The position numbers were made by a program, and so were the translations under genes. Positions 18,784-27,130 of a stretch of DNA of 59,900 bases are shown here, one piece after another; position 1 is the stretch's first letter; each line of letters starts with the position of its first letter. The notes under the pieces are model-generated. The model saw only the letters and a list, made by a program, of their open reading frames with translations. It did not search any database and was not told the DNA's origin. This stretch comes from Novosphingobium sp. AP12 (GTDB taxonomy: Bacteria; Pseudomonadota; Alphaproteobacteria; Sphingomonadales; Sphingomonadaceae): positions 1 through 59,900 of the forward strand of contig NZ_AKKE01000079.1 of NCBI RefSeq assembly GCF_000281975.1. The letters are read 5' to 3'.

Positions 18784-20637
18784 TTAGAGCGAAAAGGTTG
18801 CCGAAGTGCTATTGCCTGCGTCTTCGCCGGTCAAGGCGGGCAGGGTGAGGTGCAGCCTGTCGTCGACACGGTGCAGCAGCCCGCCCGCAGCCGATGCCTC
18901 GGCGGCCGCGAGGCGCAGGGTGAAGCCGATCCCGAACATGCCGGTGGCGAGCGACTGGCCGCGCTCCCCAGCGACCGCGTCGAACAGTGCCTCCGCGTCA
19001 CGCTCGGCCAGCACCGCTGGCAGGGCGACCGCGATCTCGACCATGGGGCCGCGGATCGACCACGTCAGATCGAGCGCTTCACCGGGCGCCGTCGATCCGG
19101 CGAGCGCGGCGAACAGGCGCCACACGAGCCGCTCTACTTCGGCGCGCGCGACCCGCACCGGCAGGCTGGTGGCGGAAGGATCGGAGGGAAGCGTGAAGCC
19201 GCTGCCGCGCGGCTCGGTCCAGGCGCGCAGCCGCACGACCGTCTGGGCGAGGACGCGGGCGAGGTCGCACTCGCCCTCGTCGAGCGGCATGGCGCCGGTC
19301 TCCAGCTTCACCAGGCGGTCGAGTTCCTCGAATCCGGCGAGAATATGCGCGCAGTCCCCGGCGATGGCGGCGGCGAGCGCGCGGTATTCGTGCGGTGCAG
19401 GGCCGTAGAGCTGCTGTTGGATGATCTCGGCGGCGACCTGGATCGCGTTCGCCGGTGTGCGCAGTTCGTGGAGGACCTCGCGCATACGGTCGGCCTCGGC
19501 AGTGTCGGGCGCAGGAGCGGCGGCGGCGACCCGGGGCGCGGCGGGGCGGCGCAGGCGGCCGCAGTAGCCGGTGAAGCTGCCGGCCTCGAAACGGGCGATG
19601 GCGTCGACCTGCCACGCGCCGCTTACGGCGGGTGCGCCGGCGATGCGGATGCGCGCGGCGCGCAGTGGCTGGCGGCGCTGCATGGCGGCGGCAAAGTCCG
19701 CTCCGCCCGCCGATGCGTCCTGCGCGCCGGCAAGGTCGAGGCCGATCACGGAGGGAGCGTAGGGACCGTCGGCCCAGGCAACGCGGCCGTGAAGGTCGGT
19801 GGTGAAGTCGATCGCGAGCGCCTGGCGCACGACCGGCGGCGCGGTGTCGCCCAGCGGCAGGCGGGGGGCGTCGGCGCCGGTGTCCGGCGGGCCCATCGCC
19901 TCGCGCGCCTTGCGGAATTCCTCGATGCGACGGACGATCGCGCCGATGCCCGCCTCGCTCGGCCCGGCCGGCGCCTCGGCGGCTACCTTGTGCTGGAGAT
20001 CCTTCTGCAACTGCGCCGCGCGGGCCTTGGCCCATTCGCTGAGCGAGGTCGGCGGCGGCGGGTCGTCGGCCATGTCGAGCAGCTCGAGCACGTCATCCGA
20101 CATGTCTTGATCGACCGCCATGTTGCCGGTGGGCGCATTGAAGGACGCGCGCGGTTCGTCCGGCAGGGGCGATTCGGGATCGGGCTCGATCGGGCCCGAC
20201 GGCAAAGCGCGGTCGTGGACGCCGAGCCGCTCGAGCAGCGCCACGACACGGGGTGGGAGGTCGCAGCGGTGACGCAGGATGCCGCGCGCGCGCACGGGGA
20301 GGGCGGGAATGAGCGTCAGCCATGCCGCGTCGTCCAGCCTGGCGGCGCGAATCGCCTCGCAGGCAACGTCGGGCTCGGCTTCGGCCAGCAGCGCGAGCAG
20401 CCGCGGATTGGTCATCGGCTGGAGCGGCTGGCGCAGCAGGCGCGCGCGGTCCGCAGCTGGGATTTCCCGGCCCAACGCTTCGAGCCGGGCGTAACCGGCA
20501 GCCATGGTTTCGCTGAGTTCCGAGCCATCCGGCGCCCGGCCGAGGATGTCGACGAGCTGCCTGAACTGCACCCGCGCCAGGCCGTCCCCGGAGGGCGGCA
20601 AGCGCAGCACAGTGGCAAGGCGATCGTCGAAATGCAT
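18784..20637 (-). CDS. Histidine kinase-like protein with degenerate ATPase domain
   Basis: This 617-residue soluble protein has no transmembrane segments. The N-terminal 130 residues are helical, like DUF2336-type modules; a low-complexity acidic linker follows, then a PAS-like region, then a HisKA dimerization helix with REVLHELRTPANAIQVAAEII (phospho-accepting His near residue 400). The C-terminal domain aligns to HATPase_c but the N box reads VERLVWRLFAALAGS with no Asn, and the DxGxG motif is replaced by ALPAVLAERD; only the later GMFGIGFTLRLAAAE glycine box is recognisable. It may not bind ATP normally and could act as a phosphotransfer protein. The start at 20637 follows no upstream gene. 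Partner unknown. Confidence 0.8.
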   Translation of the reverse strand: MHFDDRLATVLRLPPSGDGLARVQFRQLVDILGRAPDGSELSETMAAGYARLEALGREIPAADRARLLRQPLQPMTNPRLLALLAEAEPDVACEAIRAARLDDAAWLTLIPALPVRARGILRHRCDLPPRVVALLERLGVHDRALPSGPIEPDPESPLPDEPRASFNAPTGNMAVDQDMSDDVLELLDMADDPPPPTSLSEWAKARAAQLQKDLQHKVAAEAPAGPSEAGIGAIVRRIEEFRKAREAMGPPDTGADAPRLPLGDTAPPVVRQALAIDFTTDLHGRVAWADGPYAPSVIGLDLAGAQDASAGGADFAAAMQRRQPLRAARIRIAGAPAVSGAWQVDAIARFEAGSFTGYCGRLRRPAAPRVAAAAPAPDTAEADRMREVLHELRTPANAIQVAAEIIQQQLYGPAPHEYRALAAAIAGDCAHILAGFEELDRLVKLETGAMPLDEGECDLARVLAQTVVRLRAWTEPRGSGFTLPSDPSATSLPVRVARAEVERLVWRLFAALAGSTAPGEALDLTWSIRGPMVEIAVALPAVLAERDAEALFDAVAGERGQSLATGMFGIGFTLRLAAAEASAAGGLLHRVDDRLHLTLPALTGEDAGNSTSATFSL

Positions 20638-20800
20638 TCGGTCTCCGGGTCCCGCCGACCATGGCAGGGCAGACCCTATGGCCTCGCTATGATTACCATA
20701 AGGAAAACAACGGGGATGTCAGGGGGCTCCTCTCGTAGCAAAGCTGGGGAAGAGCGAAAGTGCACAGTTTCCGCCGTTGCAAAGCGGGACGATTACGCTA

Positions 20801-20821
20801 TGCCATAATAATATTACGGCA
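20801..20821 (+). promoter_or_regulatory. 21-bp near-perfect palindrome, likely Lrp/AsnC autoregulatory operator
   Basis: TGCCATAATA and TATTACGGCA flank one central A; nine of ten positions are complementary. It lies 68-88 bp before the Lrp/AsnC-family start in an AT-rich patch. Lrp-family regulators commonly bind such sites in their own promoters. Confidence 0.5.
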
Positions 20822-20888
20822 CACCGACGTTTTCGATGTGTATGTTGCAACGCGGGAGCGTGAATGCGCTCCGCCGGGGAAATTTCGA

Positions 20889-21353
20889 ATGATCAATCTC
20901 GATGAAATCGACCGCCGCCTGCTGGCAGAATTGCAGGCGGAAGGGCGGATCACGAATGTCGAGCTGGCCCAGCGCGTGGGCCTCACCGCGCCGCCCTGCC
21001 TGCGCCGGGTGCGCAGTCTCGAGGAAGCGGGCGTGATCCAAGGCTATCACGCCGATCTCGACGCATCCAAGCTGGGCTTCACGATCACGGTCTTCGCGCT
21101 CGTCAGCCTCAAGAGCCAGGCCGAGGAATCGCTCCGCGCCTTCGAAGACCACATGAAGGGCCTGCCCGAAGTGCGCGAGTGCCACATGCTGAACGGCGAG
21201 ATCGACTTCATACTGAAGATCGTCAGCCGCGACCTGCAGAGCTTCCAGGAATTCCTCACCAGCAAGCTGACGCCCGCCCCCAACGTGGACAGCGTCAAGA
21301 CCTCCCTGACGATCCGCACGGCGAAGAACGTGCCCGGCGTGCCGATCGGCTGA
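20889..21353 (+). CDS. Lrp/AsnC family transcriptional regulator
   Basis: This 154-residue DNA-binding protein has an N-terminal helix-turn-helix (LDEIDRRLLAELQAEGRITNVELAQRVGLTAPPCLRRVRSLEE, about 4-46) and a C-terminal RAM ligand-sensing domain (ITVFALVSLKSQ ... EVRECHMLNGEIDFILKIVSRDLQSFQEF). It would sense an amino acid or related effector and act as an octamer or similar oligomer. The ATG at 20889 was chosen because the family begins exactly there; a longer reading adds 43 residues with no family match. It probably autoregulates through the palindrome upstream. The next gene, a CPBP protease, is co-directional. Confidence 0.95.
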   Translation: MINLDEIDRRLLAELQAEGRITNVELAQRVGLTAPPCLRRVRSLEEAGVIQGYHADLDASKLGFTITVFALVSLKSQAEESLRAFEDHMKGLPEVRECHMLNGEIDFILKIVSRDLQSFQEFLTSKLTPAPNVDSVKTSLTIRTAKNVPGVPIG

Positions 21354-21398
21354 CGGGGCGCGCCGTGGACATGGGATTCGCGATATGAAAGCGAACGC

Positions 21399-22112
21399 AT
21401 GAACGGCCTGATTGCCCTTGGCGGCGTCCTCGTCCTGTTGCTGCTGGTCGGGGGTCTGATCGGCCTGTCCGACCGAGCCCGCTTTTCGCCGCGCTGGCTG
21501 GTGGCGGCGGCCTTGCTGGTCGCGGTCAACGATGCGCTGCTCACGCGGGCCTACGGTAACCTGCCTGACGTTTTAGGCGGCAGCTGGAACTGGCAGGGCA
21601 AGCTGCTGGCGCTGGCGGCAACGCTCGCGATCGCGGCGCTTCCGGCATTCGGATGGCGCAAGGTCGGCCTGACGCTGGCTCAGGCGCCGGGCAGCCTCAG
21701 GGCGGCGTTGCCGGTGCTGGCGCTCTACTGCGCCTTCTTCGTGGCGATAGCCCTGGCCTTTCCTGGCGATCCCGTCAGCGGCGAGGACATCGCGTTCCAG
21801 CTGACGATGCCCGGTCTTGAAGAGGAGCCGTTCTATCGCGGCGTCCTGCTTTTCGCGCTCGACCGCGCGTTTATCGGCCGCTGGCGCTTCCTCGGCGTCG
21901 ACTGGGGCTGGGGCGCACTGCTGTCCTGCCTGCTGTTCGGCATGGCGCATGCGTTCGGCTATTCGGGCGGGGAGTTCTCGTTCGACGCGCGGACCATGGC
22001 GCTCACCGCGCTGCCCTCGCTCATCGCCGTCTGGGTGCGCCTGCGGACGGGGAGCGTGCTACTCCCAATCGTCATGCACAATTTCGGCAACGTCTTCCCG
22101 ATGGTGCTCTGA
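21399..22112 (+). CDS. CPBP family intramembrane metalloprotease
   Basis: This 237-residue membrane protein has about six to seven hydrophobic helices. The Abi/CPBP motifs are all present: EEEPFYRG (motif 1, EExxxR) near residue 140, LLFGMAHAFGY (motif 2, FxxxH) near 180, and IVMHNFGNVFP (motif 3, HxxxN-type) near the C terminus. These Glu and His residues form the metal site of Rce1-like glutamic/metallo proteases. The substrate is unknown; in bacteria these proteins have been tied to bacteriocin self-immunity and membrane protein turnover. It starts 45 bp after the Lrp/AsnC stop and converges with aroQ, two bases apart. Confidence 0.88.
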   Translation: MNGLIALGGVLVLLLLVGGLIGLSDRARFSPRWLVAAALLVAVNDALLTRAYGNLPDVLGGSWNWQGKLLALAATLAIAALPAFGWRKVGLTLAQAPGSLRAALPVLALYCAFFVAIALAFPGDPVSGEDIAFQLTMPGLEEEPFYRGVLLFALDRAFIGRWRFLGVDWGWGALLSCLLFGMAHAFGYSGGEFSFDARTMALTALPSLIAVWVRLRTGSVLLPIVMHNFGNVFPMVL

Positions 22113-22114
22113 GC

Positions 22115-22552
22115 CTAGAGCCCCGCCGCCGCTTCCAGCGCGAGCATGTAGCTCTGCGCGCCGAAGCCCGCGATCGTGCCCTTGGCCGCCATGCCGATCC
22201 ACGATGTATGGCGGAAATGCTCGCGCGTGTGCGGGTTCGACAGGTGGACCTCGATCACCGGCACCTTGATGCTGCGGATCGCGTCGAGCAGCGCGACGGA
22301 GGTGTGGGTATAGGCCCCGGCATTGAGCAGGACCGCGTGCGCGCCGCTGTCCTCGGCCTCGTGCAGCCAGTCGACGAGGGCTCCTTCGTGGTTGGACTGG
22401 TGCATGGCGACGCTCATCCCGAGCGCCCGCCCGCGCTCGGCGAGCATGGCGCCGATATCGTCCAGCGTCTGCGATCCGTAGATCTCGGGCTCGCGCTTGC
22501 CCAGCCGGTTGAGGTTGGGGCCGTTGAGCACATAGACCAGCTTGTCCGCCAT
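22115..22552 (-). CDS. aroQ: 3-dehydroquinate dehydratase, type II
   Basis: This 145-residue cytoplasmic enzyme of the shikimate pathway converts 3-dehydroquinate to 3-dehydroshikimate and forms a dodecamer. The type II signature VLNGPNLNRLGKREPEIYG lies at residues 8-26, with the catalytic Tyr in it, followed by QSNHEGALVDWLHEA and LNAGAYTHTSVALLDAI, then EVHLSNPHTREHFRH with the catalytic His. It is the last of three minus-strand genes (holin-like, lipoprotein, aroQ). The start ATG is at 22552. Confidence 0.97.
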   Translation of the reverse strand: MADKLVYVLNGPNLNRLGKREPEIYGSQTLDDIGAMLAERGRALGMSVAMHQSNHEGALVDWLHEAEDSGAHAVLLNAGAYTHTSVALLDAIRSIKVPVIEVHLSNPHTREHFRHTSWIGMAAKGTIAGFGAQSYMLALEAAAGL

Positions 22553-22623
22553 CGTTTCGCAATTCCCGTGTTCGAGCGGGTTCGAGCTTTAGCGGGACGG
22601 CGGCCCCGCGCAAGCCGGAGCCG

Positions 22624-22983
22624 TCACTGCACGGGCGGGATCGGCGGCGGATGCGGCGCGGCCTGCTGGTCGGGAAACGACGGCGCGTCGGGCATCGGAG
22701 GTTCTTCGGGGGCGGAGGGGCCGCCATCGTCTTCCGGTTCGTCCTTGGGCTCTTCAGCCTCTTCCGGGATCTCGTCGCCGGCGTAGAACGCATCGAGCGA
22801 CTGCTCGTTGTTCTTGGCGCGCAGGGCGGCGGCGTCCCGCTCGGCCTGCTTGCTGGCTTCGGCGGCCTCGCTCGCGGAAGCCTGGGCCTGTGCGAGTTGC
22901 TCCGCCTCGTCGGACGAGCCGCAGGCCGCGAGGGCGAACACGGAAAGCGCCGACAGGACAAGGCGTGCGGTAAGGCGGGACAC
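22624..22983 (-). CDS. Small acidic proline-rich lipoprotein
   Basis: This 119-residue predicted lipoprotein has a signal peptide with lipobox (LSVFALAACGSS, Cys near residue 21), then an Ala/Glu/Gln-rich coiled-coil-like stretch (EQLAQAQASASEAAEASKQ) and an acidic, proline-rich tail (EEAEEPKDEPEDDGG, PHPPPIPPVQ). The GTG at 22983 was preferred to an ATG ten codons upstream because GAGGAG lies at good distance before it and the signal peptide then has normal length. No family recognised; it may span or line the periplasm. It lies 71 bp before aroQ on the same strand. Confidence 0.72.
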   Translation of the reverse strand: MSRLTARLVLSALSVFALAACGSSDEAEQLAQAQASASEAAEASKQAERDAAALRAKNNEQSLDAFYAGDEIPEEAEEPKDEPEDDGGPSAPEEPPMPDAPSFPDQQAAPHPPPIPPVQ

Positions 22984-23048
22984 TCGGGGCGCTCCTCGGC
23001 GGGATTGAATCACGGGATACGACGTAGCGCGCCAAGGTTAGGGATTGC

Positions 23049-23462
23049 TTAGCGGTCCGATCCCTTGGTCTTGCCCCACTGGCGCATCGCCGCGTAGCCG
23101 AGGTAGCCGGTGCCGAAGAGGGCGTAGAGCGGCTCGGGGATGCCGTTCAGATAGGCGGTCATGCTCTCGCCTATGGCGCGGGCGACCGCCGGATTGAAGG
23201 CGCCGATCAGGCCCATCGGAAGCGACCACAGGATCATGACGTAGATGACGTAGAGGAAGCTGGGCCGCGCGCGGCTGGTCCAGGGGTCCGAAGAATTGGC
23301 TTCGGCCACTACGGCCGAGAGGCTGGCCTGCAGCATCTCGAGCTCCTGTGAATTTTCGAGCCTCAGGAGTTCCAGCTTGGCGCGGTCCCGCGCCTCGGGA
23401 TCGGGCACGACCTTGTCGATGATGCGGGTGACGGGGCCGAGCAGCGAATCGAGCAGCGGCAT
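23049..23462 (-). CDS. Holin family protein (3TMs_Pho-like)
   Basis: This 137-residue protein has a soluble N-terminal helix (MPLLDSLLGPVTRIIDKVVPDPEARDRAKLELLRLENSQELE), the motif DPWTSRARPSFLYVIYVMILWSLPMG with the first membrane segments, and a C-terminal helix ending GYLGYAAMRQWGKTKGS. This matches the small holin-like proteins found in phage and gene-transfer-agent lysis modules and, in many alphaproteobacteria, as isolated chromosomal genes. No endolysin or phage gene is nearby. The ATG at 23462 follows a GGAAGGAC-type site and gives the family N terminus. Confidence 0.82.
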   Translation of the reverse strand: MPLLDSLLGPVTRIIDKVVPDPEARDRAKLELLRLENSQELEMLQASLSAVVAEANSSDPWTSRARPSFLYVIYVMILWSLPMGLIGAFNPAVARAIGESMTAYLNGIPEPLYALFGTGYLGYAAMRQWGKTKGSDR

Positions 23463-23681
23463 GGCGAGTCCTTCCGGTTGAAGTGAGCGACTCGCAACCA
23501 TATAGCCATATGGGTTCGTGTAGGAAAACGGTTTTGCGCGGCGCGCCAGGACGCTCTGGACGTCCGGAGGCGGCAAGGTGCCGCCAGGTGCTCGCAATGT
23601 ACGGTCAGGTGCCGTCCAGGTCGCATTCGCGTTGCGGCCTTTTCAAGGCTGCAAGGGGGCGGCGAAATGCGAGAAAATAAT

Positions 23682-23758
23682 TGGTCGGGACGAGAGGATT
23701 CGAACCTCCGACCCCCACACCCCCAGTGTGATGCGCTACCAGGCTGCGCTACGTCCCG
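23682..23758 (-). tRNA. tRNA-Pro (anticodon GGG)
   Basis: On the minus strand: acceptor CGGGACG/CGTCCCG, anticodon loop CTGGGGG with anticodon GGG, T loop TTCGAAT, discriminator A and encoded CCA; 77 bases. Confidence 0.95.
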
Positions 23759-24043
23759 ACCGGAGCGCGGCCTATAGGCAGGTCCTCCAGAATGCGCAAG
23801 CGGGGTTTCGAGAGTTTTTCGCCTCCGCCCCCAGCCGGTTGAACGGGCCGGGCACAGGCCTATCTGTCGGCCCGGATGCAGTGGAAGCGCGCAAGCCCGC
23901 GCGTTGCCACAGGCGGGCTTTATTGCTAACCGCGCGCATCCGGTTGCGTCCGGTCGGGGATTTTTTCCGACCACGCGCTCCCAAGCCGGCCGGTCCCGCG
24001 AACAGCCGGCCGACAGACAAGACAAAGAAGGCCGATCATTTCC

Positions 24044-24379
24044 ATGCAGACCTCGATCCTCGCCCAGCTCGCCGCCGCAGCACCCGCCGGGGCGCCCCCG
24101 GCCTGGATTACGTACATGCCGTTCGTGGCGATGGCGCTGATCTTCTGGTTCCTCATCCTGCGCCCGCAGATGAAGCAGCAGAAGGAGCACAAGAACAAGC
24201 TCGCCGCGCTCAAGAAGGGCGACGAGGTTCTGACCGGCGGCGGCCTGATCGGCAAGATCGTCAAGATCGACGACAACTACGCCGAGGTGGAGCTGGGCCA
24301 GGGCATCAAGGTCAAGGCGCTCAAGTCGACCATCGTCGACGTCATTCCGCCTGCCGGCGCCAAGCCCGCCAACGACTGA
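24044..24379 (+). CDS. yajC: Preprotein translocase subunit YajC
   Basis: This 111-residue inner-membrane protein is part of the SecDF-YajC complex that assists SecYEG. It has a single membrane helix (YMPFVAMALIFWFLILRPQMKQQKEHKN, about 25-52) with the signature RPQMKQQKE, then a cytoplasmic beta domain (KKGDEVLTGGGLIGKIVKID). It is first in the yajC-secD-secF operon. The 285 bp between the tRNA-Pro and yajC should contain the operon promoter, but no clear element was seen there. Confidence 0.97.
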   Translation: MQTSILAQLAAAAPAGAPPAWITYMPFVAMALIFWFLILRPQMKQQKEHKNKLAALKKGDEVLTGGGLIGKIVKIDDNYAEVELGQGIKVKALKSTIVDVIPPAGAKPAND

Positions 24380-24400
24380 TCGGGCCGCGGATTTCCCGGG

Positions 24401-24417
24401 CGGGGCATTGTGCCCCG
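24401..24417 (+). promoter_or_regulatory. Perfect hairpin between yajC and secD
   Basis: CGGGGCA (24401-24407) and TGCCCCG (24411-24417) flank a 3-base loop TTG in the 79-bp yajC-secD gap. There is no T run, so it is not a normal terminator; it may set mRNA stability or processing. Confidence 0.35.
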
Positions 24418-24458
24418 TCGCTCCGGTGAGATCGCCCGTCTGGAGAGAACGATAGGCA

Positions 24459-26069
24459 ATGCTTGAATTTCCCACCTGGAAGAAGGCCTGGTACTGGGCG
24501 CTGACGGCGGTGCTCTGCGCGCTGGCGCTGCCCACGCTGTTGTCCTTCACCAACCTGCGCTGGCCCGAAAGCCTGCCGCATCCGAAGATCAACCTGGGCC
24601 TCGACCTTGCCGGCGGCTCGCGCCTCCTGCTCGAGGCCGACCGCAGCCAGGTCATCGCGCAGCGGCTCGAGGGCATGGAGGAGTCGGTGCGCACTCGCCT
24701 GCGCTCCGCCGAGCCGCGCATCGCCATCGGCGACGTGTCGAGCCGGGGCGGACGCCTGTCGTTCACCGTGCGCGATGCCGCGCAGGTCGACGCCGCGCGT
24801 GAGCAGATCCTTCCGCTGACCACCGGTGCGGGCCTTTCCGGACAGCGCGACTGGGATATCCAGGTCGTCAACGGCAACCAGTTCGTGCTCTCGCCGACGC
24901 CGGAAGGCATCGACCTTGCCGTGAGCAATGCGATGGAAACCGCGGTCGAGGTCGTGCGCAAGCGCATCGACGCGCTCGGCACCAAGGAGCCCGATATCCG
25001 GCGCCTCGGCGGCACCCGCATCGACGTTCAGGTCCCTGGCCTCCAGGACCCGGCAGCGCTCAAGTCGCTGCTCGGCCAGACCGCCAAGCTCGAATTCAAG
25101 CTGGTCGACGAGACCGCCGTGCCGACCGATCTGGCGCAGGGCATCGTCCCTCCGGGCGACGAGATCGTGCCTTATGCCGATGCGGCCGCAGCAGGCGGCG
25201 CGCCGCCGGTCATCGCGGTCAAGCGCCTCGGCGGCATCAAGGGCGACGAGCTCACAGATGCCAAGCAGAGCTTCGAGTCCAAGACCAACCAGGCAGTCGT
25301 CTCGATCACCTTCAACCAGCAAGGCGGCGAGAAATTCGCCAAGCTGACGACCGAGAACGTCAACAAGCGCTTCGCCATCATCCTTGACGGCAAGGTGCTT
25401 TCGGCGCCCAGCATCAACGAGCCGATCCTGGGCGGCAGCGCCCAGATCTCGGGCAGCTTCAACGTGAAATCGGCGACCCAGCTCGCCATCGCGCTGCGTT
25501 CGGGCGCGCTGCCGGTCGACCTCACCGTGGTGGAGGAGCGCACCGTCGGTCCCGACCTCGGTGCGGATTCGATCAACAAGGGCATCGTCGCCATGGGCGT
25601 CGGCACCGGCCTGCTGATGATCTTCATCCTGGTCACCTACGGCCGCTTCGGCATCTATGCCAACGTCGCGCTCGTCGTGAACCTGCTGATGATCATGGGC
25701 GTCATGGCGATCTTCGGCACCACGCTGACGCTGCCGGGCATCGCCGGCTTCGTGCTGACGATCGGTGCCGCGGTCGACGCCAACGTGCTGATCAACGAGC
25801 GTATCCGCGAGGAACGCCACCGGGGCCGGCGCGTCGTGCAGGCGGTGGAGATGGGCTACAAGGAAGCCAGCCGCGCCATCTTCGACGCGAACATCACCAA
25901 CGTCATCGCCGCCATCTCGATGGCCTATTTCGGGACCGGTCCGGTGCGCGGCTTCGCCATCGTCCTGCTGATCGGCATCGCGACCTCGGTCTTCACGGCC
26001 GTCACGCTGACCCGCATGTGGGTCGCCGGCTGGCTGCGCAAGGCGCGGCCAGCAGACCTGAACCTGTAA
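24459..26069 (+). CDS. secD: Protein translocase subunit SecD
   Basis: This 536-residue RND-like inner-membrane protein uses the proton gradient to pull exported proteins out of SecYEG. Features are an N-terminal membrane helix (ALTAVLCALALPTLLSF), the periplasmic P1 motif INLGLDLAGGSRLLLEAD (about 45-62), a large periplasmic domain including AVVSITFNQQGGEKFA, and a C-terminal five-helix block with VGPDLGADSINKGIVA and IGAAVDANVLINERIREE, the proton-relay region. The length is normal for a short-form SecD. It precedes secF by 13 bp. Confidence 0.98.
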   Translation: MLEFPTWKKAWYWALTAVLCALALPTLLSFTNLRWPESLPHPKINLGLDLAGGSRLLLEADRSQVIAQRLEGMEESVRTRLRSAEPRIAIGDVSSRGGRLSFTVRDAAQVDAAREQILPLTTGAGLSGQRDWDIQVVNGNQFVLSPTPEGIDLAVSNAMETAVEVVRKRIDALGTKEPDIRRLGGTRIDVQVPGLQDPAALKSLLGQTAKLEFKLVDETAVPTDLAQGIVPPGDEIVPYADAAAAGGAPPVIAVKRLGGIKGDELTDAKQSFESKTNQAVVSITFNQQGGEKFAKLTTENVNKRFAIILDGKVLSAPSINEPILGGSAQISGSFNVKSATQLAIALRSGALPVDLTVVEERTVGPDLGADSINKGIVAMGVGTGLLMIFILVTYGRFGIYANVALVVNLLMIMGVMAIFGTTLTLPGIAGFVLTIGAAVDANVLINERIREERHRGRRVVQAVEMGYKEASRAIFDANITNVIAAISMAYFGTGPVRGFAIVLLIGIATSVFTAVTLTRMWVAGWLRKARPADLNL

Positions 26070-26082
26070 GGGGAGAGGACAT

Positions 26083-27075
26083 ATGAAGCTCCTCAAGCTC
26101 GTTCCCGACAACACCAACATCCACTTCCTGAAGTGGCGCGTTCCGTTTTACGTGGTCAGCCTCCTGCTGATCATCGCGTCGATCGGGCTGGTCGCCACCA
26201 AGGGCCTGAACCTGGGTGTCGATTTCGTCGGCGGCCAGGTGATCCGCGTCACTTTCGAGCGCACCGCTGAAGCCCCCGTCGCGCAGCTGCGCAGCGAGGT
26301 CGACGCGCTGGGCTACGGCGAGCCGACCATCCAGCGCTTCGGCAAGCCGAACGAAATCTCGATCCGCATGAAGCTGCCGGAGGGCTCGGACAAGCATCCG
26401 AAGCTCGCCGAAGCCATGGCGACGAAGATCACCGGCAACATCCGCAGCAACCACCCTGACGCGCGCATCGACGGCGTCGATTCGGTTACGGGCAAGGTCT
26501 CGGGCGAACTGGGCCGCAGCGCGATGCTCGCGCTCGGGCTCGCCGCGCTGCTGGTGGCGATCTATATCTGGGTGCGGTTCGAATGGCAGTTCGGCGTGGG
26601 CGCGCTGTTCAGCCTCGTCCACGACGTGACGCTGACGCTCGGCCTGTTCGCGCTGACGCAGATGGAGTTCGACCTCAACATCGTCGCCGCCCTGCTGACG
26701 CTGATCGGCTACTCGCTGAACGATACCATCGTCGTCTACGACCGCATTCGCGAGAACCTAAAGAAGTATCGCAAGATGCCGATGCCCGAGCTGCTCAACC
26801 TCTCGGTCAACGAGACGCTGGCACGTACCATCGTGACCTCGCTGTCGATGCTGATCACGCTGGTGGCGCTGCTGATCCTGGGACCGGACGTGATCTTCGG
26901 CTTCACCGCCGCGATCGTGCTGGGCATCTTCGTCGGCACCTACAGCTCGATCTACATGGCCGCGCCGATCCTGATCTGGCTGGGCGTGAAGCCCGACAGC
27001 TTCGTAGCCGCCGAGACCGCGATCGACCGGCAGGACCGTCTCGCCCGCGAGGCCGGCGCGCCCAGGAAGGGCTGA
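26083..27075 (+). CDS. secF: Protein translocase subunit SecF
   Basis: This 330-residue partner of SecD has six membrane helices: the first (FYVVSLLLIIASIGLVATKGL), the short periplasmic domain opening LGVDFVGGQVIRVTF, and five C-terminal helices with the signature GYSLNDTIVVYDRIRENL and ARTIVTSLSMLITLVALL. It is the last clear member of yajC-secD-secF. The end of the gene touches a long hairpin that covers the ribosome site of the next, unrelated gene. Confidence 0.98.
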   Translation: MKLLKLVPDNTNIHFLKWRVPFYVVSLLLIIASIGLVATKGLNLGVDFVGGQVIRVTFERTAEAPVAQLRSEVDALGYGEPTIQRFGKPNEISIRMKLPEGSDKHPKLAEAMATKITGNIRSNHPDARIDGVDSVTGKVSGELGRSAMLALGLAALLVAIYIWVRFEWQFGVGALFSLVHDVTLTLGLFALTQMEFDLNIVAALLTLIGYSLNDTIVVYDRIRENLKKYRKMPMPELLNLSVNETLARTIVTSLSMLITLVALLILGPDVIFGFTAAIVLGIFVGTYSSIYMAAPILIWLGVKPDSFVAAETAIDRQDRLAREAGAPRKG

Positions 27076-27080
27076 CTTGA

Positions 27081-27121
27081 CCTCTCCGGACCGCTGGCGC
27101 AGGCTGGCGGTCCGAGAGAGG
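27081..27121 (+). promoter_or_regulatory. Hairpin masking the ribosome binding site of the cupin gene
   Basis: CGGACCGC (27087-27094) pairs with GCGGTCCG (27107-27114), and beyond a single bulged A, CCTCTC (27081-27086) pairs with GAGAGG (27116-27121): 14 base pairs and a 12-base loop. GAGAGG is the Shine-Dalgarno for the ATG at 27131. It begins six bases after the secF stop. Confidence 0.55.
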
Positions 27122-27130
27122 AATTACAGC

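Noticed and set aside
23049..23462. A prophage or gene-transfer-agent remnant around the holin-like gene
   Set aside because: No other phage-type gene is found on either side, and the gene is of normal composition.
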